NCBI RefSeq assembly: GCF_004102725.1
Contig: NZ_LHQS01000002.1
Location: 1,070,096-1,134,095, forward strand
Reading direction: 5' to 3'
DNA: 64,000 bases
From: Methanoculleus taiwanensis
GTDB taxonomy: Archaea > Halobacteriota > Methanomicrobia > Methanomicrobiales > Methanoculleaceae
Each line of letters opens with the position of its first letter. The first letter of the stretch is position 1. Both the position numbers and the translations under genes were made by a program. Positions 18,673-27,711 of the stretch are shown here, in pieces. The notes beneath the pieces are model-generated. The model saw nothing but the letters and a program-made list of their open reading frames with translations. It did no database searches and was not told the origin of the DNA.

Positions 18673-20832
18673 TCAGTCCGTGCCGGCCCCTGATCCGGGG
18701 TCTGTATCCTCGATCACCGCTTCGGTGACGTCGATCATGAATGACGCGATCTCCCCGGAAGGAAGCTTGAAGACATAATGGGATATCCAGGGAAAGTCCT
18801 CGCGGTTCCGGTATTTGAGCGGCGTAACGAACTCCGGCTTTTCAGTGGTCAGAACGCGATACAGAAGATCGTGCACGTACGGGTTCGGGAGATCGGGGAA
18901 TTCTTCGAAGAGTTTCTTTCCGACGAGATCTTCTTTGTTCGTCCGCAGGAGGGCTGCTGTTACCCTGTTGACGTCTTTGATGATGTACTCCTCTCCCTGC
19001 CCGACCGGCTCATAGATCAAGACGCCGTTGCAGGTGTTCTCAAAGAACGAGTGATACCGGACCTCCTTCAATTCGGTCCTGCGAAGCGCCTCCTCCGCTC
19101 TCTTCCGGTCGGTGATATCGAGGATGATCCCATTCCAGACCGTCTCGTTCTTCAGCCGGACGGGTTGTGAGAGTACCCGGATGAACATCTCCTCCCCGGT
19201 GGGTTTGATAAATCTCCCCTCGAACTCCCAGGGTGCAACCCTCCCTATCACATCTTCTATCGATTTGAACCAGCGTCTCTGGTCTTCCGGAGCGATACAC
19301 GTACTGTATCGCTGGATCCAGGTGTCCAGGGGGTCAGGGCAGAGGCCGTAGACCTCGGTGGAACGGTCATCGACATAATAGGTGCCCCATTCGCCGGAGT
19401 CGCGGGCATAGAACTGGTAGACGATCCCCGGAAGGTTGCTGGTGATACCCCGGAGCCGTTCCTCGCTCATGCGGAGTGCCTCCTCCGCTTTCCTCCGGTC
19501 GGTAATATCGAGGAATATCCCGTTCCAGACCGTCTCGTTCTTCAGACGCACCGGCTGGGATACTCCCCGGATGTGCATCTCCTCCCCGGTGGGTTTCAGG
19601 AATCGCCCTTCGAATTCCCAGGGTGCAACCCTCCGTATCACATCGTTGATCGAGTCGAACCAGCGTTCCTGGTCTTCCGGAGCGATGCATGCGCCGTACC
19701 TCTCAAACCATGTGTCCAGCGGCTCGGTTGTTACCCCATAGATCTCCTGCGAGCGTTCATTGACGTAATAGACTCCCCATTCTCCGGAATCGCGGGCATA
19801 GAACTGGTAAATGATCCCCGGTAGGTTGCTCATTATTCCCTGGTATCGCTCTTTCAGCTGTTTCTCGGCAATTTTCTTTGCTGTTATATCGAGGAAGAGA
19901 ATAAAAAATTCACGGGGCGCTTTTCCCCCTTTGTCGGTGACCGGTGCAAACACAACCTGGAAATACGCGACGCCTGATTTTTTGGTCGATGTAAGCGTCT
20001 CTGATTTCAGCCGGTCGAAATTGCACGACAGCGTTAATTCAGCGATCTTCCCTTTCCTGATAAGGTCCTGGATGATGTCCCGGGAACACATGACGTCATA
20101 GAGTTTGAAGTCTGCAAGGTCGGTGAACCTCGCGAGCCCGAGGATCTCGAGCGAAGCCCGGTTTGCATTCAGGATAGTCCCGTCTTCCTGGAAGAGGAAG
20201 ATGCCGCTCGGAACTTCCTCGAAAAGGGTGCGAATCTTACGTTCGCTGTTTTTCAACGCCTCTTCGGTTTTTTTCCATGTGGTGATGTCGCGGAGACTTA
20301 TCATGATCCCCGGGTTTCCGGTAAATGAGATGGAAGGTATAACCGTGGAGATGAATTCCATGAGAAATATCCGTTCAGTCCCACGCTCGATCAGCAGCAT
20401 CTCGTTGATGAAGGTCTGGGAACTTAAGATCCGGTTAATGTTTTCCCAGATCGTGGGGTTATCAAAGAGCGCCAGATGTATCCGGGACAGTTCGCTGCCG
20501 ATGATGTTCCTTCCGGAATGGATGTTGAAGGTATCGATGAAACTTCTATTCACCATGAGGATATGCAGGTCCGCGTCAAGGATGACGATCGCATCGGAAA
20601 GATAGTCGAAGAGATCGTCGAACGGGACGTTTTGAGCCGAAGAATATAATTTGGCCTTGCCGAAGGGTTTCATGATTACATGGCCGTGAGACTGGAGGAC
20701 CTCGAGATATTTGGCCACGGAACCGCGGTTCATTTTCAAGGTACGCGAGATTGTGGAGATTGAAACCGCCTCGGGATACCGGTCCTGAAGAAATTCCCGG
20801 ATCCGGGTATACTGGCCTTCCTTCCCACTCAT
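18673..20832 (-). CDS. HTH and multi-PAS sensor protein without kinase domain
   Basis: A 719-residue protein. Residues 10-65 are a winged-helix DNA-binding domain (SISTISRTLKMNRGSVAKYL). Five PAS units follow, separated by DITxxKKxxEEAL linkers. No histidine kinase, GGDEF or other output domain follows, so the HTH is probably the output and the PAS units sense redox state or ligands. This layout is common in Methanomicrobiales. PAS units 3 and 4 are nearly identical (see the repeat entries), which points to recent tandem duplication. Confidence 0.85.
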   Translation of the reverse strand: MSGKEGQYTRIREFLQDRYPEAVSISTISRTLKMNRGSVAKYLEVLQSHGHVIMKPFGKAKLYSSAQNVPFDDLFDYLSDAIVILDADLHILMVNRSFIDTFNIHSGRNIIGSELSRIHLALFDNPTIWENINRILSSQTFINEMLLIERGTERIFLMEFISTVIPSISFTGNPGIMISLRDITTWKKTEEALKNSERKIRTLFEEVPSGIFLFQEDGTILNANRASLEILGLARFTDLADFKLYDVMCSRDIIQDLIRKGKIAELTLSCNFDRLKSETLTSTKKSGVAYFQVVFAPVTDKGGKAPREFFILFLDITAKKIAEKQLKERYQGIMSNLPGIIYQFYARDSGEWGVYYVNERSQEIYGVTTEPLDTWFERYGACIAPEDQERWFDSINDVIRRVAPWEFEGRFLKPTGEEMHIRGVSQPVRLKNETVWNGIFLDITDRRKAEEALRMSEERLRGITSNLPGIVYQFYARDSGEWGTYYVDDRSTEVYGLCPDPLDTWIQRYSTCIAPEDQRRWFKSIEDVIGRVAPWEFEGRFIKPTGEEMFIRVLSQPVRLKNETVWNGIILDITDRKRAEEALRRTELKEVRYHSFFENTCNGVLIYEPVGQGEEYIIKDVNRVTAALLRTNKEDLVGKKLFEEFPDLPNPYVHDLLYRVLTTEKPEFVTPLKYRNREDFPWISHYVFKLPSGEIASFMIDVTEAVIEDTDPGSGAGTD
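19088..19455 (-). repeat. Tandem PAS duplication, copy 2 (approximate ends)
   Basis: The second copy of the duplicated PAS unit within the HTH-PAS gene. Differences from the first copy cluster in the middle (TTEPLDTWFERYGACIAP against CPDPLDTWIQRYSTCIAP). Confidence 0.8.
19465..19842 (-). repeat. Tandem PAS duplication, copy 1 (approximate ends)
   Basis: This coding segment and the next one encode PAS units that share long identical runs such as NLPGI-YQFYARDSGEWG, VAPWEFEGRF-KPTGEEM and SQPVRLKNETVWNGI, with an in-frame period of about 126 codons. The boundaries are approximate. Confidence 0.8.
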
Positions 20833-20936
20833 AGGTACATACTATGCAGTACCGACCGTTAAAGGAAATGGTGCTGTATACACTACGATATTCTACCAGC
20901 ACTTTTTACCGCATTCTCCCTTCCCGAAGGGATATC

Positions 20937-21455
20937 TCACCGGGCAGCGGATGACGGCCTCCGCAGCACCGCGGAGATTCCATCGATGAGCAGGTAGATA
21001 GCCGTGGCCACGGCGATATCGGCGAGCATGAGACCGAGGTAGATCAGGCCGCTACTGAGCGTCGTATGCCAGGAGATGAACGGGATCATAGAGAGCCCGG
21101 AGGCGATGAGGCCGAACGGGAGCAGGATGCCCGGCACCGCGACGAGCACGTAGCAGATCAGGACGTGGAAGATACGCAGATCCTTTCCGATGCGGTCGAA
21201 GATCAGAAACGGCGGGACAAGGACGGCCATCGGTGTCCCGATGAGGAGCGCCCCGATGAGCAGCCATGATGGATCGGTCTGTGCAAAGAGGATGAAGTTC
21301 AGCGCCATGCCGGCGGCAAGAAGCCCGGCCCGCATCAGCCTCTCCTCGAGGTGGCGGAGAACGGCGTACGCCGCTACGGCAACCCCGCCGCCGGCCAGAA
21401 AGACCAGCAGGCCGATGGAGATAATTATGTAGATGAAGCCCTCGACGACGTCCAT
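20937..21455 (-). CDS. Integral membrane protein, function unknown
   Basis: A 172-residue protein with about five hydrophobic spans separated by short charged loops (LRHLEERLMRAG and FDRIGKDLRIFH). No transport or enzyme motif is recognised. It stands alone between the PAS sensor and a redoxin-like gene. Confidence 0.65.
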   Translation of the reverse strand: MDVVEGFIYIIISIGLLVFLAGGGVAVAAYAVLRHLEERLMRAGLLAAGMALNFILFAQTDPSWLLIGALLIGTPMAVLVPPFLIFDRIGKDLRIFHVLICYVLVAVPGILLPFGLIASGLSMIPFISWHTTLSSGLIYLGLMLADIAVATAIYLLIDGISAVLRRPSSAAR

Positions 21456-21707
21456 GACAATCTTCCTGTGTGTACAAGAACGAACCGGGGGGGTTTAATG
21501 GTGTTGGGAAAGGGGCGGGCGGCCAGGGGGTCTTATCCCTGCTGGAAATACCGCCGAAGAGGACGCATATTCCATTCTTTCCCGCCGTTTCCGGTGGGCG
21601 AAAAGAGGGGATCCGGAAAAGCGGGAATTTTGTTCAGATGCGCAAAATAGGGAGAACGTATTGAAATATAACGGCTATAGGAGCGAGGTTCTCTCCCCTA
21701 GCTCCGG

Positions 21708-21737
21708 GATCGGCCGTCTGAAGGCTTCTGTGAGGGT
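21708..21737 (+). repeat. 30-bp dispersed repeat, copy A
   Basis: GATCGGCCGTCT followed, after three variable bases, by GGCTTCTGTGAGGGT. A second copy stands at 29565-29594 with 27 of 30 bases the same and the same orientation. It lies between genes here, just downstream of the redoxin-like gene. Confidence 0.6.
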
Positions 21738-21752
21738 CGGAGATCCTGCTCT

Positions 21753-22265
21753 TTAAGCACCCCCGTGTGCGGGTGCCCGGGTCACCTCCGCCTTTCGCCC
21801 GAGTTCGCCTGCAATGCCGATCATCTCGTGTATACGCTCATCGGTCGCATAGCCGCTGCCTGCCCACCGGATGACCCCCTGATGGTCAAGGAGATAGACA
21901 TACCCGAGCGAGCGGTCGCTGATCTCGAGCGCCTGCCGAAACGCGGTCGAGTCGCCGTAGTAGGTCACTACATAGGGGTGTTTTTCGCGGGGAATCCCGC
22001 TTCTCATGCCTGCATCGATGGAGAACGACATGAGCCGCGGCCAGAACGCGTCGATGACGGGCAGTTCATAGGTGACATAGGTCTCGTCGCCGCCGAATTT
22101 CCGTACAAAAGGCTCACTCCAGGAATCCAGCATTCCCTGTGCATGCCGTTCGAACGCGACGGAGATGAGCGTAATACGGCCTGCCGCTACACCGGGAATC
22201 GCCACATCCGATCCTGCAAGTGCATGCCCCTTGATCTCTGGAAACATTCTTCCGATAACACTCAT
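21753..22265 (-). CDS. Thioredoxin-fold (redoxin/ATP10-like) protein
   Basis: A 170-residue protein starting MSVIGRMFPEIKG, chosen because a GGAGGCAAG ribosome site precedes it. It has ITLISVAFERHAQGMLDSW (strand-helix of the thioredoxin fold without a CxxC pair), VTYYGDSTAF, and a final VYLLDHQGVIRWAGSGYATDE, the redoxin-type end. The order is like ATP10-related proteins. With no active-site cysteines it is probably not a thiol oxidoreductase. Family call is moderate. Confidence 0.5.
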   Translation of the reverse strand: MSVIGRMFPEIKGHALAGSDVAIPGVAAGRITLISVAFERHAQGMLDSWSEPFVRKFGGDETYVTYELPVIDAFWPRLMSFSIDAGMRSGIPREKHPYVVTYYGDSTAFRQALEISDRSLGYVYLLDHQGVIRWAGSGYATDERIHEMIGIAGELGRKAEVTRAPAHGGA

Positions 22266-22631
22266 AGTCTTGCCTCCGGTCTGAAGATCTCCACTGTTTT
22301 GTGAGGATAGCAGGCATCCGTGATGATAGTTTCTCTTCCGGGTATCGTTCCCGGGGGGGGTGAAGAGCGGTGCCGGGCAGTTATCGAAGGTACGCCGACC
22401 GGGTCTACCCGGAACCGTCACCGGCCGTCCTGAGACTCTGATTCACCCCGTGTGGCCGTGCTCGGAAAGAGCGGATCCTTTTCAAAACCATTTTCTTCAC
22501 GCAGAAGGAATAGTTCCGGTAAAGGAGATGCTTCATCGGTTAAAACGAATCGGCAGGATCCAAACGTTTCCGGGCACCTGCAGGGCATCGAACCTGATGA
22601 CACACCTGTTCTCCTGTAGGCCACGAGTACC
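22266..22631 (+). other. Gap of about 365 bases upstream of the permease gene
   Basis: No gene or known riboswitch class is seen. It separates the divergent redoxin-like and permease genes and should hold both promoters. Confidence 0.35.
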
Positions 22632-24338
22632 ATGCCGACAAAGCCGCCCGACCTGATCTACGGTGTGGACGAGACACCGCCGACCGTCCCCCTGCTCCTC
22701 CTCGGGCTGCAGCATATCTTCATCGTTATGAGCGCACTCGTCTTCCCGGTCGTCATCATCCGGGCGGTCGGGGGGAGCGCCGAAGACACGGCGTTCGTCG
22801 TCACCATGTCGATGCTCGCGGGCGCTATCGGAACGGTGCTGCAGACGGTGAACCGAAGAGGGATCGGGTCGGGGTACCTCTGCCCGGCGGTCTGCGGCCC
22901 GTCCTATATCGCCGCATCGCTCCTCGCGGTGCAGACCGGCGGCCTCTCCCTGCTCTACGGCATGACGGCCGCCGCCGGTGTTGCCGAAACCATCTTCTCG
23001 CGGTTCCTCCACCGCCTTCGGTTTCTCTTCCCGACCGAGGTCACCGGGGTGGTCGTCACGATGGTCGGGATAGCGGTCATCCCGATAGCCGTCCAGAATC
23101 TCATCGGCACCGGAACCGGCGATCCCGTCAGCGAACCGGCGGAACTTATCGTCGCGGCCGTCACTCTCGGCACGATGATCGCCGCCAGCGTCTGGAGCAA
23201 GGGAGGGCTCCGACTCTACTCCGTCCTCGTCGGGATGGTGGCCGGGTACATCGCCGCCGGGATAACGGGCGTCCTCGGGGCAGACGCGATCGCCCAATTC
23301 GTTGAGGCGCCGCTCTTTGCACTCCCCGAGATCCGCCACCCCGGATGGTCGTTCGATGCGGCACTCCTCCTCCCGTTCATCATCGTCGTGCTCTCCTCCA
23401 CGTTCAAGACCATCGGCGACCTGATCACCTGCCAGAAGATCAACGACGCCGACTGGAAACGGCCGGATATGCAGAACATCAGCGGCGGCATCCTTGCAGA
23501 CGGCCTCTCCGCCGTCGTCGCGGGCCTCCTCGGCGGGATGGGGCAGGCGACCTCCTCGAGCAACGTCGGGCTTTCCATCGGAACGGGAGCCGCAAGCAGG
23601 GCGATTGCGTACGTCGTTGCAGCGATACTGCTCGTCCTCGTCTTCGTCCCGAAACTGGCCGCGGCCTTCGTCATCATGCCTGCGCCGGTGATGGGGTCGG
23701 TCGTTATCTACGCCGTCACCTTCATCATCGTCACGGGGCTGCGGATCATCACCTCACGGATGATGGACGCCCGCAAGACCTTCGTCGTCGGGCTCTCGTT
23801 CATCTTCGGCCTTGCGGCGGGGATGATCCCGGGCTTCGCCGACGGCATGCACCCGCTCGTCCAGCCCGTTTTCGTCTCCGCGCTCTCCGTCGCGACCGTG
23901 ACGGCACTCGTCGTCAACCTTGTCTTTCGGATCGGAATAGCAGAGCGCCAGTCGCTGACGCTCGAGTCCGGGACCGGGTTTCCGGACGCGATCTTCTCGT
24001 TCTTCGAGCGGGTCGGAGGCGCCTGGGGTGCCCGGCCCGAGGTGATCCGCCGGGCGGAATCTGCAGTGAACGAGCTGATGGAACTCGTCACCATCACCGG
24101 TGCCGCGGACGGCCCGGTGCAGGTAGATGTGAAGTTCACCGAAGAGGCGCTCACTATCGTTGCCCGCTACCGGGGCAGAGCGCTCGACCTCGAACCCGGC
24201 CGACTGCCAGCCGACCTGCTTGCCGACGGGGGAGACTTCTCCCGCCTCCCCGTGCTTCTGATCCGGCAGTATGCCGATACCGTCCGCACGGATGAGCGGG
24301 ACGGAGAGTGCCGGGTCAGGCTGCAGTTCGAGCACTGA
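22632..24338 (+). CDS. NCS2 nucleobase permease with C-terminal ATPase-like domain
   Basis: A 568-residue protein. Residues 15-440 are a xanthine/uracil permease of the NCS2 family with about 13 membrane spans; the signature region is around KTIGDLITCQKIN and LGGMGQATSSSNVGLS. Residues 445-568 are extra: GARPEVIRRAESAVNELMEL resembles the N box of RsbW-type HATPase domains and is followed by alternating strands to the end (VRLQFEH). A glycine-rich ATP lid is not obvious. Transport of uracil, xanthine or a related base is likely; the tail may regulate it. No ribosome site is evident. Confidence 0.82.
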   Translation: MPTKPPDLIYGVDETPPTVPLLLLGLQHIFIVMSALVFPVVIIRAVGGSAEDTAFVVTMSMLAGAIGTVLQTVNRRGIGSGYLCPAVCGPSYIAASLLAVQTGGLSLLYGMTAAAGVAETIFSRFLHRLRFLFPTEVTGVVVTMVGIAVIPIAVQNLIGTGTGDPVSEPAELIVAAVTLGTMIAASVWSKGGLRLYSVLVGMVAGYIAAGITGVLGADAIAQFVEAPLFALPEIRHPGWSFDAALLLPFIIVVLSSTFKTIGDLITCQKINDADWKRPDMQNISGGILADGLSAVVAGLLGGMGQATSSSNVGLSIGTGAASRAIAYVVAAILLVLVFVPKLAAAFVIMPAPVMGSVVIYAVTFIIVTGLRIITSRMMDARKTFVVGLSFIFGLAAGMIPGFADGMHPLVQPVFVSALSVATVTALVVNLVFRIGIAERQSLTLESGTGFPDAIFSFFERVGGAWGARPEVIRRAESAVNELMELVTITGAADGPVQVDVKFTEEALTIVARYRGRALDLEPGRLPADLLADGGDFSRLPVLLIRQYADTVRTDERDGECRVRLQFEH

Positions 24339-24371
24339 AAAGGTTTATGCACCCTGTATCGGCGGACGGGC

Positions 24372-26192
24372 TCAGTCCGGGATTGTCGCTTCGTCCCGGT
24401 GCCGCTGCTCGTCCGGGCGCACCTTCTGCAGCGTGAACCGGAATGCCGTTCCCTCTTCCGGCTTTCCGGGCACCCTGTCCTCCACCCGGATGCTTCCGCC
24501 GTAGCGTTCCACGAGCGTCCGCACGATATAGAGGCCGAGACCCTTTCCGCTCCTCTTGCTCTTTCCTTTCTGGAACCGGGAGAATAGTGTGGGTTTTATC
24601 GCATCGGGTATACCGGGGCCCGTGTCCTCGACCGAGACCAGCACCCCGCCGTCCTGCTCAAGGGCACGGATTGTGATCACGATATCGGGCTCGCCGAACT
24701 TGATGCTGTTGCCGATGAGGTTTGTGAAGATTTCGGGGAGGAGGTCGTCGGCCCTGACGAAGAGCGGTCTTCCGCGATACCTGATGGTCGTCTCAGGGTG
24801 CTGCCGTATTTCAGCCCTGATAACCGCGTCGAGGTCGACGGGTTTCAAGGCGGGGTTCGGGGAGCGGAGATGCCTGATCGTGGAGACGTTCTGGATGATC
24901 TGGATGCTCCGGCTGACGGCCGATCGGATCTTCTGTGCCATTGTCCGGTTTTTCCCCTCGAGTTCATCTTTGAGAAGGTCGGTGTAGCCGAGTGCTACCG
25001 AATTGGCGTTGTTGATGTCGTGCACCATGATGTCGAGGTAGAGGTTCGCCTCTTCATTCGCCGCCAGGATGGCTTCTTCTGCCTGTTTGCGCTCGGTGAT
25101 ATCGGTGAACGTAACCACTGCCATGAGTGGGTCGCCGGCCGCATCGTAGATGAGGGTACCGCCGTAGTTGAATATGCGCTGCCAGTCGGCTCCGATGCGC
25201 CGTGTAAGGACTTCCATATCCTGGATGGTCTCCCCGCGAAGGATGCGTGACAGGGGCCACTCTTCCACCGGGAGGAAGGTGCCGTCCATGGTTGAGAGCT
25301 CGAAGATGGTGGCGAACGCACGCTGGTTATCCAGTGCTTCCCCAAGACCGGGCAGCTCGTACATCTCCAGAGCGGCACGGTTCCAGTTGACCAGGTTGCC
25401 ATTGAGGTCGGCGACGACCAGCCCTTCGTTCAGGCTCTCGACAACTGTACGGAGTTGGGTTTCGCTGTTCCGGAGTGCCTCCTCTGCCCGGATCCGGTCG
25501 GTGATGTCCTTCCCCGACCCGATGATCCCGGTGACGCGACCGCCGGCGTCCTTCAGAATGGCCCCCCTCCAGATGAGCGTGCGTTCATCTCCACCCCTCG
25601 TCACGACAACATACTCATCACTCCCATACGATGAGGCTATCCCGGATAACCGGTGCGTGAATGCCTGCCGGGTGTCCTCCCGGATCCGCTCCGGTATCAC
25701 AACGTCAAACCAGTTCTTCCCGAGGAGCTCGTCTTCCCGGTACCCCAGGAGTTCGCACCCGCGACGGTTGACGAGGGCGATGGTCTGATCTGCGTTGATG
25801 ACGACGAGCAGAACAGCGGCCACATCCAGGTAGCTCTGCGCCCGGTCGCGCTCTTTCTCGGTATTCTTCTGCTGCTCCTTCAGGCGCTCGGAGAGCCAGG
25901 CGATGACGAATCCGACCATGACGAGCATCAGCGCACGCCCGTAGTCGTTGAACGTCCCCGGATCTGTCCTGAGGAGGAAGTGGCTTGCGAGGACGAGCCC
26001 GGCAAGGAAAAATGCCACAATGATCCCCTTTCTCCCCCACCAGAGCGTCGCGAGGATGATGGGTATGTAGAAAAAATGGGAAAATACCGTACCTATTCCC
26101 AGAACCACATGGAAGTAGTAGGTCGCAATGACCGATACCGCGAGCAGGGTGCCGATGATAAATAAGCGGGCATTTTCGGTCAGTGGTGCCAT
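24372..26192 (-). CDS. Membrane sensor histidine kinase with tandem PAS domains
   Basis: A 606-residue kinase. Residues 10-105 hold membrane spans of the short sensor type (FSHFFYIPIILATLWWGRKG). Two PAS domains follow (about 120-245 and 250-385, each closing with a GSGKDITDR or TFTDITERK block). The phospho-accepting residue is probably His in LDIMVHDINNAN, an archaeal H-box variant. The HATPase domain has IGNSIKFGEP, VEDTGPGIP and GKGLGLYIV. It is different in type from the two kinases further left and converges with the permease gene. Confidence 0.87.
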   Translation of the reverse strand: MAPLTENARLFIIGTLLAVSVIATYYFHVVLGIGTVFSHFFYIPIILATLWWGRKGIIVAFFLAGLVLASHFLLRTDPGTFNDYGRALMLVMVGFVIAWLSERLKEQQKNTEKERDRAQSYLDVAAVLLVVINADQTIALVNRRGCELLGYREDELLGKNWFDVVIPERIREDTRQAFTHRLSGIASSYGSDEYVVVTRGGDERTLIWRGAILKDAGGRVTGIIGSGKDITDRIRAEEALRNSETQLRTVVESLNEGLVVADLNGNLVNWNRAALEMYELPGLGEALDNQRAFATIFELSTMDGTFLPVEEWPLSRILRGETIQDMEVLTRRIGADWQRIFNYGGTLIYDAAGDPLMAVVTFTDITERKQAEEAILAANEEANLYLDIMVHDINNANSVALGYTDLLKDELEGKNRTMAQKIRSAVSRSIQIIQNVSTIRHLRSPNPALKPVDLDAVIRAEIRQHPETTIRYRGRPLFVRADDLLPEIFTNLIGNSIKFGEPDIVITIRALEQDGGVLVSVEDTGPGIPDAIKPTLFSRFQKGKSKRSGKGLGLYIVRTLVERYGGSIRVEDRVPGKPEEGTAFRFTLQKVRPDEQRHRDEATIPD

Positions 26193-26652
26193 GGTCGGAC
26201 GCTCCCTCCGTATGCTCTGTTTATATTGCTACCGCTTTATAATAATCCCCGCGATGGGGTATGAGCCGGTGTTCCCGAAACTCTATTCCGATCTGCAGGA
26301 CACCCGCTCGTCGCTTCTTCCCTGGAATGTGCCTTATCTGCTCCTGACCCCTCCCGCGTGCCTTCCAGGGAGGTGCAGGCGGGAAAGCAGGGGGGCGATT
26401 CCGGCCCGGTGCCGGCATCCGGCTGCAGTATTCCTTATGGTGGGTGTCAGGCCGGGGAGCCGACAGATGTGTGTGGGGCGCCTCTCCTGCACGGTTATGG
26501 AAGATCTCTCCGGGGAAGGGCTGCCCGATATGCCCCCGCTGTCGAAGTTCCTGCGTGAGCGCCCAAGAGAACCGGTGAACATTTTTGAATAGTCTCCCAT
26601 CCTTCTCCTTCATGTAGTCCGGGAACCCCGGATGTAGCAGAGTGATGCGTCA
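26193..26652 (+). other. Gap of about 460 bases without a recognised gene
   Basis: Open frames occur on both strands but have no family resemblance and no ribosome site. The kinase promoter (minus strand) must lie at its left end, where the DNA is AT-rich (TTTATATTGC near 26220). Confidence 0.35.
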
Positions 26653-26811
26653 ATGACACGAAAGATAATACGCTGCCCAATCTGCCGGAGCACCAACATC
26701 TATTGGGACGCCCGCGGCCTGTATGCGACGATGTATTACTGTCGGCAGTGTGGATACAACGGGGCGTTCATTCTCGAGTGCGATGAGGATAGTGACGTTC
26801 CTCCGGGTTGA
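26653..26811 (+). CDS. Small zinc-ribbon protein (52 aa)
   Basis: A short gene, MTRKIIRCPICRST onwards, with two Cys pairs (CPIC and CRQC) 25 residues apart, the spacing of a treble-clef/zinc-ribbon knot, and an acidic C-terminus (ECDEDSD). Small zinc ribbons of this kind are frequent in archaea and often bind nucleic acid or transcription machinery. The conserved cysteines make it credible despite its size. No clear ribosome site. Confidence 0.6.
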   Translation: MTRKIIRCPICRSTNIYWDARGLYATMYYCRQCGYNGAFILECDEDSDVPPG

Positions 26812-26972
26812 GCGTCGGTTCTGCCCTTCCCGCCAATCCGGTTTTGACAGACAGGAGAGGCCATCCCCGTCTTATGCGGCCTCTGAGATAGAACGCGGAG
26901 TCGTGGTCTTCCACGAAAAATATCCGTCACCGTTCTCCCGGTTTTCATGGTGGCTGCGATGAGATTAATGAA

Positions 26973-27041
26973 TTGAGCAAGGCCGGCTGGGACGAATCCC
27001 TCGACACGCTCGCAGAAGTCCTGGAGGAAGGAGAAGCCGGG
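26973..27041 (+). pseudogene. C-terminal remnant of an SRPBCC-domain gene
   Basis: The frame just upstream of and continuous with the next gene reads GWDESLDTLAEVLEEG, the usual C-terminal helix of AHSA1/SRPBCC proteins. The gene body before it is missing, so it looks like the tail of a lost tandem neighbour, now joined in frame to the following gene. Confidence 0.4.
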
Positions 27042-27521
27042 ATGGCGAAGATGAATATTACTGCCGAGCCGGGAAAGCAGGAGATCGTCATGACGCGGAT
27101 CTTCGACGCACCACGGGAAGACGTTTGGAGGACGGTCACGGTTCCGGAGCTTATACCACGCTGGTGGGGGTCAAGGAGCTTCACGACCACGGTTACTGTG
27201 AGGGATGTAAGGCCCGGCGGCATCTGGCGATTCGTCCAGCGCGACGCCGACGGTAACGAGTACGCGTTCCATGGCGTATACCACGAGGTCGCGCTGCCCG
27301 AGCGGCTTGTTTATACCTCTGAGTTCGAGGGCATGCCGGGCCGTGTGCAGCTTGAGACGGTGACGTTCGAAGACCTGAATGGGAGGACGAAGATGACGGA
27401 TCGATCTATCTTCCAGATAGTCGAAGACCGCGACGGGATGCTTCAATCGGGGATGGAGAAAGAGGTGACCGAATCCATGGATCGGTTGGCCGGACTGGTG
27501 GAAAAGCAGAGAGCGCGGTGA
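27042..27521 (+). CDS. SRPBCC/AHSA1-like domain protein
   Basis: A 159-residue protein with the START/Bet v1-like fold: TRIFDAPREDVWRTVT, WWGSRSFTTTVTVRDVRPGGIWRF, and the C-terminal helix GMEKEVTESMDRLAGLVEK. Members bind hydrophobic ligands or act as co-chaperone-like proteins. The start at 27042 (MAKMNIT) is preferred because residues before it belong to the C-terminal helix of another copy. Function unknown. Confidence 0.8.
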   Translation: MAKMNITAEPGKQEIVMTRIFDAPREDVWRTVTVPELIPRWWGSRSFTTTVTVRDVRPGGIWRFVQRDADGNEYAFHGVYHEVALPERLVYTSEFEGMPGRVQLETVTFEDLNGRTKMTDRSIFQIVEDRDGMLQSGMEKEVTESMDRLAGLVEKQRAR

Positions 27522-27711
27522 CCGGCGAAGGCAGGGCTCACCGATCAAAGCAGCCCGCTTCCTATCCCGGAATCTTCCTGATACCAAAAATCGATTTAGC
27601 GTGGGGATTTATCCCGATAGCCTCTTCAATACCCGGGATAATACCGATCCGCCTGATATTCATGACCCGTGTTTTCGATATGTACTTATCTACCCTGCAC
27701 GATGTGAATGT

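Noticed and set aside
23345..24295. 316-codon Arg/His-rich frame on the plus strand
   Set aside because: It is a shifted-frame shadow of the NCS2 permease gene.
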